A stretch of DNA of 64,000 nt from WTFY01 sp965203725 (GTDB lineage Bacteria; Pseudomonadota; Gammaproteobacteria; UBA4575): NCBI GenBank assembly GCA_965203725.1, contig CBDBDH010000001.1:434001-498000 (forward strand), read 5' to 3'. Of the stretch, positions 27,840 to 36,153 are shown piece after piece. Numbering within the stretch: position 1 is the first letter of the stretch; every line of letters begins with the position of its first letter. The notes beneath the pieces were generated by a model, which saw only the letters and a program-made list of their open reading frames with translations, was not told the DNA's origin and did not search any database. The position numbers were made by a program, and so were the translations under genes.

Positions 27840-28664
27840 ATGACAAATTCCATCACCAACATTGCCGGCTACCAGTTCAAAACGGTGGCGGACGTCGACT
27901 CCGTGCACGAACAGGTGCAGTCTTTGTGTGCACAGACCCATCTGAAGGGCAACGTGTTTATCAGCCCGGAAGGCATCAACCTGAGTCTGGCCGGCTTTGC
28001 AGCCGATATAGACCATGCACTGGACCAGCTGGGAACGGTGTGCGGCTTTGACCGGCTGCTGCTGAACACGACCCATTCGGACATGATTCCATTCCGGCGC
28101 CTCCTGGTGAGGACCCGCAAGGAACTGGTGCCGGAGCCTGGACCTGCGGCGCCTGCAGGCCGTCAGGATCCTGTACGTTCCTACTACATCACCAGTGAGG
28201 AACTCAGGCACTGGCTCAGCACCGGGTGCGAGGTCACTTTGCTGGACTTGCGCAACAGTTTTGAATATGAACTCGGCACCTTCAGCCATGCAGAGCATCT
28301 TGGACTGCGCCATTTCAGGGAACTGAAAAGTGCGGCTCCCAGACTTGCAGGGCTGCCGAAAGAAAAACCGGTAGTCACCTTCTGTACGGGCGGCATCCGC
28401 TGCGAAAAAGGCGCCCCGTACATTGCCAGCCTGGGTTTCAGGCAGGTCTATCAGCTCAGGGGGGGAGTGCTGGACTACCTGAAAAAATTCAGGGATGAGC
28501 ACTGGCATGGAGACTGCTTTGTGTTCGACGAGCGTGTCAGCCTCGACTGTACCCTCATGCCGACTTTCACCCGGCTTTGCCGCATCTGCCAGGCCGTGCT
28601 GAAAGCGGATGAGACGCAATGGTGTGCCTCCTGTAACCAGCCTGCGGTACTGGATCGAAGCTAG
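27840..28664 (+). CDS. trhO: tRNA uridine(34) hydroxylase, rhodanese-like
   Basis: 274 residues. TrhO (YceA) hydroxylates uridine 34 of several tRNAs, a step toward the wobble cmo5U or mo5U modification. The N-terminal acylphosphatase-like domain includes HLKGNVFISPEGINLSLAG, the central rhodanese domain has the catalytic loop FCTGGIRCEKG, and the C-terminus has a cysteine-bearing tail (CRICQAVLKADETQWCASC) that may bind zinc. It is followed after 1 nt by tatD, so both are probably in one transcript. Confidence 0.92.
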   Translation: MTNSITNIAGYQFKTVADVDSVHEQVQSLCAQTHLKGNVFISPEGINLSLAGFAADIDHALDQLGTVCGFDRLLLNTTHSDMIPFRRLLVRTRKELVPEPGPAAPAGRQDPVRSYYITSEELRHWLSTGCEVTLLDLRNSFEYELGTFSHAEHLGLRHFRELKSAAPRLAGLPKEKPVVTFCTGGIRCEKGAPYIASLGFRQVYQLRGGVLDYLKKFRDEHWHGDCFVFDERVSLDCTLMPTFTRLCRICQAVLKADETQWCASCNQPAVLDRS

Positions 28665-28665
28665 C

Positions 28666-29466
28666 ATGGAACTCGTCGACATCTGTTTCAACCTGACCAG
28701 CGACACATTCCGCAACGACGAATCCCAGGTGATGGAACGTGCCCGCCAGGCCGGTGTGCGGTATTTCGTCATCCCCGGGTCGAGCGTGGCGGACAGTGAA
28801 CATGCGGTGCGGCTTTGTGAGCAGTACGAGGGCACCTGTGCCACGGCGGGCATCCATCCGCATCGGGCCAAGGAATTCACGGATGAATCCCTCGACCAGC
28901 TGCAAAAAATTGCAGCTCATGAGAAGGTGACAGCCATCGGCGAGGCAGGACTGGACTACCACCGGAACTATTCGAGCCCGGCCCAGCAAAGAGCCGCCTT
29001 CCAGGCCCAGCTCGAGTTGGCTGTCGAGCTTGCACTGCCCGTGTTCCTGCACCAGCGGGATGCACATGCGGACTTTGCCAGGCTTTTGACCCGGGTACGT
29101 GACCGGCTGACCCGGGTGGTGACACACTGTTTCACCGGCACTGCCAGCGAACTCGACTGCTATATCGACCTGGACTGCCACATCGGGATCACCGGCTGGA
29201 TTTGCGATGAGCGGCGCGGCCAGCATCTGCATGGAATCATCCAGCGTATCCCGGCCGACCGGCTCATGGTCGAGACCGACGCACCTTATCTGTTGCCCAG
29301 GAACCTCCCTGCCGATGCCGCCATTCCCAAGCCCAAGGGCCGGCGCAACGAGCCGGCCTACCTGCCGCACATATTGCGTACCGTGGCGAACTGTCGGGGG
29401 ATTTCCGAAGTACAGGCGGCGAGGGAAACGACCCGAACGGCCAGGGACTTCTTTTCCATCCGATAA
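28666..29466 (+). CDS. tatD: TatD family metal-dependent DNase
   Basis: 266 residues from the ATG at 28666 (MELVDICFNLTSDTFRND), 1 nt after the trhO stop; the frame start at 28609 is inside trhO. TatD enzymes are TIM-barrel metal-dependent 3'-5' exonucleases involved in DNA repair or degradation. Landmarks: TAGIHPHRAKEF, AIGEAGLDYHRNYSSPAQQ, FLHQRDAHADF, VVTHCFTGTA and VETDAPYLLPRN, which supply the metal-binding His, Glu and Asp residues. The first metal motif is DICFNLT rather than DSHCH, as in the TatD (not YcfH) branch. Confidence 0.95.
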   Translation: MELVDICFNLTSDTFRNDESQVMERARQAGVRYFVIPGSSVADSEHAVRLCEQYEGTCATAGIHPHRAKEFTDESLDQLQKIAAHEKVTAIGEAGLDYHRNYSSPAQQRAAFQAQLELAVELALPVFLHQRDAHADFARLLTRVRDRLTRVVTHCFTGTASELDCYIDLDCHIGITGWICDERRGQHLHGIIQRIPADRLMVETDAPYLLPRNLPADAAIPKPKGRRNEPAYLPHILRTVANCRGISEVQAARETTRTARDFFSIR

Positions 29467-29519
29467 ATTCCCTCAAACTGGATATGGCCTGGATTCTCCA
29501 CGGCTGCTATAGGTATCAC

Positions 29520-29837
29520 ATGGTCATACAAACGAGCATCGAACACAAAATCCGGGGGGCGTTGCACCCGGTCTTTCTCGAGGTGGCAAACGAAAGCCAT
29601 ATGCACAACGTGGCGCCCGGGTCGGAATCCCATTTCAAAGTTACCGTGGTAAGCGACGAGTTTGACGGCAAGCTGCCCGTGGCCCGCCACCGCATCCTGA
29701 ACCGACTGCTTGCAGAAGAGCTGGCGGGAGCCGTGCATGCCTTGTCGCTGCACACGTTCACCCCCGAGGAATGGCAGGAAAAGAATCGCGAAGTCAGAAA
29801 TTCCCCGCCGTGCATGGGCGGGTCAAAAGCCAGCTAG
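29520..29837 (+). CDS. bolA: BolA-like protein
   Basis: 105 residues from the ATG at 29520 (MVIQTSIEHKIRGALHP). BolA-fold landmarks are VANESHMHN, ESHFKVTVVSDEFDGK and LPVARHRILNRLLAEEL, with the C-terminal ALSLHTFTPEEW. BolA proteins pair with monothiol glutaredoxins, handle 2Fe-2S clusters and can act as regulators. The His in the HFKVTVVS block is the known cluster ligand position. It lies 53 nt after tatD and may be cotranscribed. The long BolA type (not IbaG) is favoured by the VANESHMH segment. Confidence 0.92.
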   Translation: MVIQTSIEHKIRGALHPVFLEVANESHMHNVAPGSESHFKVTVVSDEFDGKLPVARHRILNRLLAEELAGAVHALSLHTFTPEEWQEKNREVRNSPPCMGGSKAS

Positions 29838-29850
29838 ACCCCGGGTCCCA

Positions 29851-30261
29851 TCACGCAAGACGATCCAGTGCAGACTCGATATGTACCTCCTTGACGGGGT
29901 ACTGGAAGGTTGCGAAAAACCGGTACCGGTCGCACAGCTTGTCAAACTGGTGGGCATATTCGTGTTCATAAAACACGATCAGGTTCATCTGCGGATTTTG
30001 CTGGGCGACCGCAATCAGTGATTCCAGGCTGCTGGTGCGGTCCCTGAAATCAGACTGGTAGTTAAACTCCGCGACCACCACATGCGGCTTGAGCTTTTTC
30101 AGCAGCGCCAGTGCCTTGCGCATGCTGAACACGACGCGGGTCGTATACCCGTAGCGCTTGTAAAGCGGACCAAAATCAGGATAGCCCCCCAGCTCGATGA
30201 TGGAGAGCAGAAATCTTTCAGCGCCCATGCATCCTTTTTTTGACGCTGTCGAACCGGTCAA
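29851..30261 (-). CDS. Receiver-like protein lacking the phospho-acceptor Asp
   Basis: 136 residues. The order of predicted elements (LSIIELGG strand, RKALALLKKLKP helix, HVVVAEFNY strand, LESLIAVAQQNP helix, MNLIVFYEHE strand) resembles a CheY-type receiver fold. At the end of the third strand, where receivers carry the phosphorylated Asp, this protein has Glu (VVVAEFNYQ), so it may be a constitutive pseudo-receiver. The ATG at 30261 overlaps the NUDIX gene stop in an ATGA; an internal ATG at 30228 is an alternative start. It is the last gene of a five-gene minus-strand group. The fold is inferred by eye. Confidence 0.6.
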   Translation of the reverse strand: MTGSTASKKGCMGAERFLLSIIELGGYPDFGPLYKRYGYTTRVVFSMRKALALLKKLKPHVVVAEFNYQSDFRDRTSSLESLIAVAQQNPQMNLIVFYEHEYAHQFDKLCDRYRFFATFQYPVKEVHIESALDRLA

Positions 30262-30821
30262 TAACGGGTGATTTCATAATTGTGTCCCTGCCGGCGCATG
30301 TCGCCATAGCGCAACGGGAAGCTGTTGTTCTGCTTGTCATCAAAATACAGTTCCAGACTTTCCCGGATCACCGGAAAGGCGATGTCCTGCCATGGAACGT
30401 CGGTCTCATCCATCAAAGCGACTTCCAGGCTCTCCGCACCCGGGCTCGCACGCCCTTCCACCAGGACACCGCGGAATATCAGGTACACCTGGTTGATATG
30501 GGGAAGATTGTAGAGGCTGTACAGGCTCAGGTTCGCCACTTCTGCCTTCGCCTCCTCATGCGTTTCGCGCGCAGCGGCCTCGAGAGTGGTTTCCTGATTC
30601 TCCATGAACCCCGCCGGCAGTGTCCATTTCCCATAGCGTGGTTCGATCGCCCGTTTGCACATCAAAATGCGGCCCTGCCACTCGGCAATGCACCCGGCAA
30701 CGATTTTCGGGTTGTGATAAAAAATTTCCCCGCAGGACATGCATACGAAACGCGGCCGGTTGTCGCCCTCGGGCACGGTTAACGCAATATCTGCAGAACC
30801 ACAGCTGCTACAAAATTTCAA
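30258..30821 (-). CDS. NUDIX hydrolase with N-terminal zinc ribbon
   Basis: 187 residues. Two Cys pairs (CSSCGS near residue 4 and CMSCGE near 27) form a likely zinc ribbon. The Nudix box GFMENQETTLEAAARETHEEA fits GX5EX7REXXEE, with Ala and Lys where Gly often follows the EE. It hydrolyses a nucleoside diphosphate derivative. The zinc ribbon recalls NADH pyrophosphatase NudC, but the protein is shorter and lacks the SQPWPFPQS tag after the box, so the substrate is uncertain. It is coupled by a 4-nt overlap to the pseudo-receiver gene. Confidence 0.9.
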   Translation of the reverse strand: MKFCSSCGSADIALTVPEGDNRPRFVCMSCGEIFYHNPKIVAGCIAEWQGRILMCKRAIEPRYGKWTLPAGFMENQETTLEAAARETHEEAKAEVANLSLYSLYNLPHINQVYLIFRGVLVEGRASPGAESLEVALMDETDVPWQDIAFPVIRESLELYFDDKQNNSFPLRYGDMRRQGHNYEITRY

Positions 30822-30846
30822 CCGATCACCTCACCCAGAGAAGTCC

Positions 30847-31695
30847 CTAGTCTCCAGTTGCGACCGGGCGCGCAGGGTCTTTGATCCACTCACTCCATGA
30901 ACCCACATACAGCCGTGTCCAGGGGAGCCCCGCAATCCTCGTGGCGAGGATGTTGTGACAGGCCGTGACCCCCGAACCGCACATGTTGATGATCTGCTCC
31001 GGGTGACACCCCGAGAACAGGGACTCGTAGCGACGGCTCAACTCATCGGCAGCCAAGAACACCTTTTCCTCGCCGAGATTGCCTGCAAAGGGGTAACTGA
31101 TGGCCCCGGGCACATGCCCGGGCACAGGGTCGGTTTTCCGGTCCTTGCCGGTGAACCGTTCCGTGGACCTGGCATCCAGCAGGCGAATTGTCTCGCCTTC
31201 GAGCTGTTGCTGCACGAATTCGATATCCACCCACATCGCTGCATCGGCCTCGCCGGAAAACGAGCTGTGCGGCCGGTCCCGGGTCTCTGTCTCAAGCGCT
31301 CGCTCCTCGGCCATCCACTTCCTGATTCCGCCATCCAGTACTGCAACGCGCCCATGACCTACCCAGTTGAGCAACCACCACATGCGTGCGGCGAAGGCCC
31401 CCGAGAGATCGTCGTAACAAACGACCTGGGAGTCGTTTTTCACTCCCCACGCACACAGCTTCTGCACAAAGCTGTCTGCATCCGGTAACGGGTGACGTCC
31501 CGATGTCTGGGACATGGGCGAAGACAGGTCCCTGTCCATGTCGGCATACTGTGCGCCGGGAATATGACCCTTCCTGAACTTGTTCAGACCCCCTTCAGGC
31601 TCCTTGAGCAGGTATCTGCAATCGAAGATGAACCAGTTTTCCTGATCCAGGTTCTGGTACAAATCTTCCGTTGAAATGATCGTGTCATAACCCAT
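30847..31695 (-). CDS. Sulfurtransferase (3-mercaptopyruvate/thiosulfate type, two rhodanese domains)
   Basis: 282 residues from the ATG at 31695 (MGYDTIISTEDLYQNL), supported by GGAGGG-type purine upstream. Tandem rhodanese domains: the inactive N-terminal one (WFIFDCRYLL, GHIPGAQYADMDRDLS) and the active C-terminal one with IRLLDARSTERF, GHVPGAISYPF and the catalytic loop MCGSGVTACHN. The loop CGSGVTA is the form found in SseA/mercaptopyruvate sulfurtransferases. It transfers sulfane sulfur to thiophilic acceptors. It follows the Cys-rich unknown by 32 nt; in a sulfur oxidiser it could take part in persulfide trafficking. Confidence 0.93.
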   Translation of the reverse strand: MGYDTIISTEDLYQNLDQENWFIFDCRYLLKEPEGGLNKFRKGHIPGAQYADMDRDLSSPMSQTSGRHPLPDADSFVQKLCAWGVKNDSQVVCYDDLSGAFAARMWWLLNWVGHGRVAVLDGGIRKWMAEERALETETRDRPHSSFSGEADAAMWVDIEFVQQQLEGETIRLLDARSTERFTGKDRKTDPVPGHVPGAISYPFAGNLGEEKVFLAADELSRRYESLFSGCHPEQIINMCGSGVTACHNILATRIAGLPWTRLYVGSWSEWIKDPARPVATGD

Positions 31696-31727
31696 CAGGG
31701 GTCCCTCCACCAGTTTAGGCATTGATT

Positions 31728-32135
31728 TTATCGTCTTTTACGTCCGACTTTAAATTTCTTCATGGTCTGCACATAGTCCTGGCAAGGGATCTCTTCAAGA
31801 GAGTGATAATGTTTCACGGCCTGACCGATCGACTGGAATATATTCTCAACACGGTCAGCGGGTGCCTGCAGCACATCGCGGGTCAGTCCCAGCAACCCCC
31901 CGTACTGGATTTTGACATACACGCTGTGCGGTGTTTTCAGCAAGTCGTCCTCGGCATCAAATGCGGACAGGCCCACTTCCTTGAATTTTTCCAGCACATC
32001 CTTGCACAAGCGGCTGGCATCCTCGGAGCTGCAGGCAATGTCCGGGCCGGACCGCCGGGTGACCATACGTGCCTTCTCACAGGCATAGTCTTCCCGGATC
32101 ATGGTGGCAGCAAAGCTGCACTTGCAGTCCGTCAT
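31728..32135 (-). CDS. Unknown Cys-rich cytoplasmic protein, 135 residues
   Basis: I do not recognise this family. Start at the ATG at 32135 (MTDCKCSFAATMIREDYACE), overlapping the reductase stop in an ATGA. Cysteines sit at positions 4, 6, 19, 35, 44 and 118; the N-terminal C-x-C-x12-C-x15-C-x8-C could hold an iron-sulfur cluster or zinc. The rest is helical with a basic C-terminus (MKKFKVGRKRR). It lies between a 2Fe-2S flavin reductase and a sulfurtransferase, all same strand and tightly spaced. A redox partner or sulfur carrier role is inference from context only. Confidence 0.75.
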   Translation of the reverse strand: MTDCKCSFAATMIREDYACEKARMVTRRSGPDIACSSEDASRLCKDVLEKFKEVGLSAFDAEDDLLKTPHSVYVKIQYGGLLGLTRDVLQAPADRVENIFQSIGQAVKHYHSLEEIPCQDYVQTMKKFKVGRKRR

Positions 32136-33205
32136 GTCCTCGCCTCGGCGTGGATACATTTCAGGTCGGGGTTCCCGCGAACGGGTTCATGGTGAAGCTG
32201 GTGGGCCTGAAACCCCCTTTGCAGGAGCAGCTGACGTACGAGTTTGGTGATCAGGTCGGGCAGCGCTGTAAACACGTCGGCATCCTCGAGATATTCAACC
32301 TGCTGCAGGGCCGCAGACAGTTTTTCCTCGATGCCCAGCAGGCCCTCGAACCGGTCATCGACAATATCTTCCTGCAGATGGATGGGGACATACGTTAACT
32401 GGTCCAGGGCATCCGCCCAGGAGCGGCAGAGATTGTGCATGTACAGGCCTTCGGCCCCGCACCCCAGCCAGTACAGGTAGATCGGGCGTTCGCTGTCCTG
32501 GTCGGTGATGTGTTCCAGCAGGCTTTTGACTGCCGCAAAACCGGTGTCGAACGCGATCATGACCAGCGGATTGTCCTTGGATTCATCGATCACGAAGTCC
32601 CCGTAGGGGCCGTGTATGTCCAGCCACGCGCCCACGCTCAGGCGGTTGAACACCGTATCGGAAAACGGATCCCCTTTCTGCTTACGCACATGGAACTCAA
32701 GCCTCTTGGCATCGCATGGACAGCTGGCAATGGCATAGTGATGCGACTCCTGCTGCGCATCCGTCACCTGCATGTACTGGCCGGCCAGAAACCTCAGACG
32801 GATGCTGCGGGGAACCTGGGCGGTGATGATCGCCAGGTCATCGCTGATCCGATCGATTTTGCGCACCTTGACGCGCAGTTCCTGCACCGGGATATCGGCA
32901 GGAGCCTCTGCAATCTCGGCATCGATCACGACATCGCTCTGACAGGCATTCGAACACATCAGGGCATGACCCTGGAGCTTCTCGGCTTCACGGATGACGA
33001 AATCGTGAGTGCGCAACAGCCTAGTGTCGCCGCTCACGATTTTTGCCTTGCACAGGCCGCAGTTACCGTTGCTGCAGCCGTAGTTCAGGGGGATTCCGGC
33101 ACGAATGGCTGCATCGAGAATCGACTCATGCGCTTCCGCATGAAAGCGTATCCCGGTAGTTGTCAACTGTACTTCAAACGCCACGCCGTAAATCCACCTG
33201 TGCAT
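32132..33205 (-). CDS. 2Fe-2S ferredoxin-FAD/NAD(P)H reductase fusion
   Basis: 357 residues from the ATG at 33205 (a GTG at 33208 is equally possible). The N-terminal plant-type ferredoxin domain has the cluster motif CSNGNCGLCKAKI with the fourth Cys in ALMCSNAC. The reductase part follows: FLAGQYMQVTD, SHHYAIAS (a variant of the usual RxYS flavin motif, with His-His-Tyr), GPYGDF, and NAD-binding region MIAFDTGFAAVKSLL. The layout matches CDP-6-deoxyglucose reductase/phenol hydroxylase component-type enzymes. It is first in a minus-strand run with the Cys-rich protein and sulfurtransferase. Its last about 60 residues (DALDQLTYVPIHLQEDIVDD on) are unusual. Confidence 0.85.
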   Translation of the reverse strand: MHRWIYGVAFEVQLTTTGIRFHAEAHESILDAAIRAGIPLNYGCSNGNCGLCKAKIVSGDTRLLRTHDFVIREAEKLQGHALMCSNACQSDVVIDAEIAEAPADIPVQELRVKVRKIDRISDDLAIITAQVPRSIRLRFLAGQYMQVTDAQQESHHYAIASCPCDAKRLEFHVRKQKGDPFSDTVFNRLSVGAWLDIHGPYGDFVIDESKDNPLVMIAFDTGFAAVKSLLEHITDQDSERPIYLYWLGCGAEGLYMHNLCRSWADALDQLTYVPIHLQEDIVDDRFEGLLGIEEKLSAALQQVEYLEDADVFTALPDLITKLVRQLLLQRGFQAHQLHHEPVRGNPDLKCIHAEART

Positions 33206-33311
33206 CACTCGTTAAGAGATACATAACGTAAAAGGCCCTTGTAGACAATACATCATGGGAAAACCGTCTTGCACCACGAGCCGGGTTCCAGTATTTTGTC
33301 GACCCGTAATC

Positions 33312-33923
33312 ATGCGACACCCGCCCGACAGCCCCATGCCCGCAACTGCCTCCCGGACCCGTCCTGCAGTCCCGGACAGCCTCCACGACTTCACCCGCAG
33401 CCGGCACCTGCAGGTAGGGATCGTCTCGGACACTCACGGCTACGTCGACCCGGACATCCTGGATCGGCTTGCCGGCAGCGACCTGATCCTGCATGCCGGG
33501 GACATCGGCTCCAGCCATGTCCTGCAGCAGTTAAGGGAAATCTGCGAAAATGTCGTGGCGGTGCAGGGAAACAACGACTGCACCGAGAAATGGCCTGCGG
33601 ACGAGCACCAAGAACTCATGGATATCGGCAAGCTGGCCCAGATTCGGTTGCCCGGCGGCAGCATCATGCTGATGCATGGGGATGCATACGGCATGCCCGG
33701 GCGGCGGCATGCAGAGATGCGCCAACACTTTGCGGATTCCACCGCTATCGTCTACGGGCACAGCCACATGCGGGTCTGTGACCAGGAGATGCGGCCCTGG
33801 GTCCTGAACCCGGGAGCTGCCGGAAAAACCCGCACCCGGGGTGGCGCTTCCTGCCTGTGCATGTCCGTCAGCGCCAGGGAATGGAAGGTGTCCGAATTTC
33901 GCGTAGGCCAGCAGAACTCCTGA
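33312..33923 (+). CDS. YfcE-type metallophosphoesterase
   Basis: 203 residues from the ATG at 33312; other in-frame starts exist at 33255 and 33336 and none has a good ribosome site. The calcineurin-like core begins HLQVGIVSDTHG and has ILHAGDIG, VVAVQGNNDC, LMHGDAYG and IVYGHSHM, giving the full set of metal ligands (D-x-H, GD, GNxD, H, GHxH). These are small cytosolic phosphodiesterases of the YfcE/MJ0936 kind. The N-terminal 40 residues before the core are Pro-rich and not conserved-looking. Cellular substrate unknown. Confidence 0.88.
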   Translation: MRHPPDSPMPATASRTRPAVPDSLHDFTRSRHLQVGIVSDTHGYVDPDILDRLAGSDLILHAGDIGSSHVLQQLREICENVVAVQGNNDCTEKWPADEHQELMDIGKLAQIRLPGGSIMLMHGDAYGMPGRRHAEMRQHFADSTAIVYGHSHMRVCDQEMRPWVLNPGAAGKTRTRGGASCLCMSVSAREWKVSEFRVGQQNS

Positions 33924-34004
33924 AACCTCCCTGCAGGTGTCCACAGGGACGCCCGGCAACCTGACTATTGTGCACCCTGCAAAACGAACCCGGGCACGGG
34001 CACT

Positions 34005-34661
34005 TCACGATGCCAGGGCGGCAAAAATCCGGTCCCGGATTTCCTCAACCGTACCCACCCCTTCAATCCTGAGGTAGGCCGGCGTGCCCGGGCTCCCCTT
34101 GGCGGCCCAGCCGGAGTAGTACCCGATCAGCGGCTCGGTTTGCTGGTGGTATACGTTCAGCCGCTCGCGCACGGTCTGTTCCTCATCGTCCTTGCGCTGC
34201 ACCAGCGCCTCCCCCGTGACATCGTCCCTGCCCTCAACCCGGGGTGGATTGAAATGCACGTGATAGGTTCGCCCCGATGCAAGGTGCACGCGCCGCCCGC
34301 TCATGCGCCGAACGATTTCTTCGTCGGAGACGGCGATCTCCACCACGCAGTCAATCCCGACACCCTGCTCCTTCAGGCGTTCGGCCTGGACGATCGTCCG
34401 GGGAAAGCCGTCGAACAGGAATCCATTCGCACAATCCTGCTGCGCGATCCGGTCCTTGACCAGTGCAAGTATGGTCTCGTCCGGAACCAAGCCGCCCGCC
34501 TCCATGATCCTGCGGGCCTCAAGCCCCAAGGGTGTGCCCGCCTTGACCGCCGCGCGCAGCATGTCCCCCGTGGATATTTGTGGAATCCCGTATTTTTCCG
34601 TAATGTAGCTTGCTTGGGTGCCTTTGCCCGCACCCGGGCCACCCAATAAAATAATGCGCAT
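34005..34661 (-). CDS. adk: Adenylate kinase
   Basis: 218 residues from the ATG at 34661 (MRIILLGGPGAGKGTQASYI), the standard family start; the upstream extension to 34856 overlaps the divergent pfk gene. Walker A GGPGAGKGT, the AMP-binding QISTGDMLRAAVKAGTPLG, GFLFDGFPRTIVQAE, and the long LID (GRRVHLASGRTYHVHFNPP ... DDVTGEALVQRKDDEEQTV) without zinc cysteines. It interconverts ATP and AMP with two ADP. It is divergent from the PPi-type phosphofructokinase with about 180 nt between starts. Confidence 0.98.
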   Translation of the reverse strand: MRIILLGGPGAGKGTQASYITEKYGIPQISTGDMLRAAVKAGTPLGLEARRIMEAGGLVPDETILALVKDRIAQQDCANGFLFDGFPRTIVQAERLKEQGVGIDCVVEIAVSDEEIVRRMSGRRVHLASGRTYHVHFNPPRVEGRDDVTGEALVQRKDDEEQTVRERLNVYHQQTEPLIGYYSGWAAKGSPGTPAYLRIEGVGTVEEIRDRIFAALAS

Positions 34662-34842
34662 TGTTTTCTCCTTTGCTGCGGGGTCGTACAATCGGGACCG
34701 GCGCCCTACCTCCCCGTGGATTCCGATATGCCGGACGCAAGACCGAGCCAGATCCCAGGCAAGCCCTGCGTTCCGGAGCGGATTATACAGAGGATGAGCA
34801 CGACATCGTTTGAAAAAGTGAATGCCTGAAACAGAGGACGAT

Positions 34843-36105
34843 ATGGAAAAACGCAATGCATTTTATGCGCAGTCCGGTGGCGTCACCGCGGTGATCAACG
34901 CAACGGCCTGCGGAGTCATCGAGACCGCACGCAAGCACAAGGACAGGATCGGCAAGGTATACGCCGGTCGCAATGGAATCCTTGGGGCGCTGACGGAAGA
35001 CCTGATCGACACCTCCAGGGAATCCGCCCACGCGATCGCCGCACTGAGACACACCCCTTCGGGAGCCTTCGGCTCCTGCCGGTACAAACTGAAAAGTATC
35101 GAGGAAAACCGCGCCCAGTACGAGCGCCTGATGGAAGTCTTCCAAGCCCACGACATCGGCTACTTTTTTTACAACGGCGGAGGAGACTCGCAAGACACCT
35201 CGCATAAAGTCTCGCAGCTGAGCAGGAAAATGGGCTACCCGATCCAGTGCATTGGCATCCCCAAGACGGTCGACAATGACCTGCCCGTCACCGACAACTG
35301 TCCCGGATTTGGGTCGGTGGCGAAATACGTGGCTGTCTCGATCCGGGAAGCAGCCTTCGACGTGAAATCCATGGCCGAGACCTCGACCAAGGTGTTCGTC
35401 ATGGAGGTCATGGGACGTCACGCCGGGTGGATCGCAGCGGCCAGCGGGTTGGCCGGAGAGAACGAGGGGGATGCGCCTCACATTATCCTGTTCCCGGAGA
35501 TCGCCTTTGACCGGAGACGGTTTCTGGCCCGGGTGAAAAAATGCGTCAAACAATACGGTTACTGCGTGATCTGCGTGTCCGAGGGCGCACGGTTTGCGAA
35601 CGGCAGGTTTCTAGCGGATGCCGGCAGCACGGATGCCTTCGGCCACAAGCAACTGGGCGGGGTGGCACCGGTGGTAGCAGACATGATCAAGCAGGCGCAT
35701 GGCTACAAGTATCACTGGGCCGTGGCGGACTACCTGCAGCGGGCTGCCCGTCACATCGCCTCGAAAACGGATGTCGAGCAGGCCTATGCCATGGGCAAGG
35801 CGGCCGTGCAATTTGCATTGCAAGGCAAAACTGCAGTCCTACCGGTCATCGTGCGAACCTCCAACAAGCCGTACCGCTGGAAAATCGGCAGCACGACATT
35901 GGCGAGAGTGGCCAACCGGGAAAAGATGATGCCGCGAAGCTACATTACCAAAAACGGCTTCGGCATCACTCCGCGATGCCGAAGCTATCTTGCTCCCTTG
36001 ATCCGGGGCGAAGCCTACCCACCTTACAAAAACGGTCTACCGGACTACATTCAACTCAGAAATACCCCTGTGCCAAAAAGACTAGGAACCACATATTCTA
36101 TCTGA
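34843..36105 (+). CDS. pfp: Pyrophosphate-type 6-phosphofructokinase
   Basis: 420 residues from the ATG at 34843 (MEKRNAFYAQSGGVTAVINA), with a purine-rich site upstream; an in-frame ATG also exists at 34822. Family blocks: YNGGGDSQDT, GIPKTVDNDLPVTDNCPGFGS and EVMGRHAGWIAAASGLA. The Lys in PKTVDND and the GGGDS loop are features of PPi-dependent or PPi-type enzymes rather than ATP-PFK (GGDGS, TIDND with Gly). PPi-PFK is reversible and in autotrophic methanotrophs and sulfur oxidisers often serves the Calvin cycle as well as glycolysis. Its end is 49 nt before the CRISPR array. Confidence 0.9.
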   Translation: MEKRNAFYAQSGGVTAVINATACGVIETARKHKDRIGKVYAGRNGILGALTEDLIDTSRESAHAIAALRHTPSGAFGSCRYKLKSIEENRAQYERLMEVFQAHDIGYFFYNGGGDSQDTSHKVSQLSRKMGYPIQCIGIPKTVDNDLPVTDNCPGFGSVAKYVAVSIREAAFDVKSMAETSTKVFVMEVMGRHAGWIAAASGLAGENEGDAPHIILFPEIAFDRRRFLARVKKCVKQYGYCVICVSEGARFANGRFLADAGSTDAFGHKQLGGVAPVVADMIKQAHGYKYHWAVADYLQRAARHIASKTDVEQAYAMGKAAVQFALQGKTAVLPVIVRTSNKPYRWKIGSTTLARVANREKMMPRSYITKNGFGITPRCRSYLAPLIRGEAYPPYKNGLPDYIQLRNTPVPKRLGTTYSI

Positions 36106-36153
36106 GCAAAATCCGTATCGTACTGGCTTCTCATGAAATGTTCGTTCAGATGC

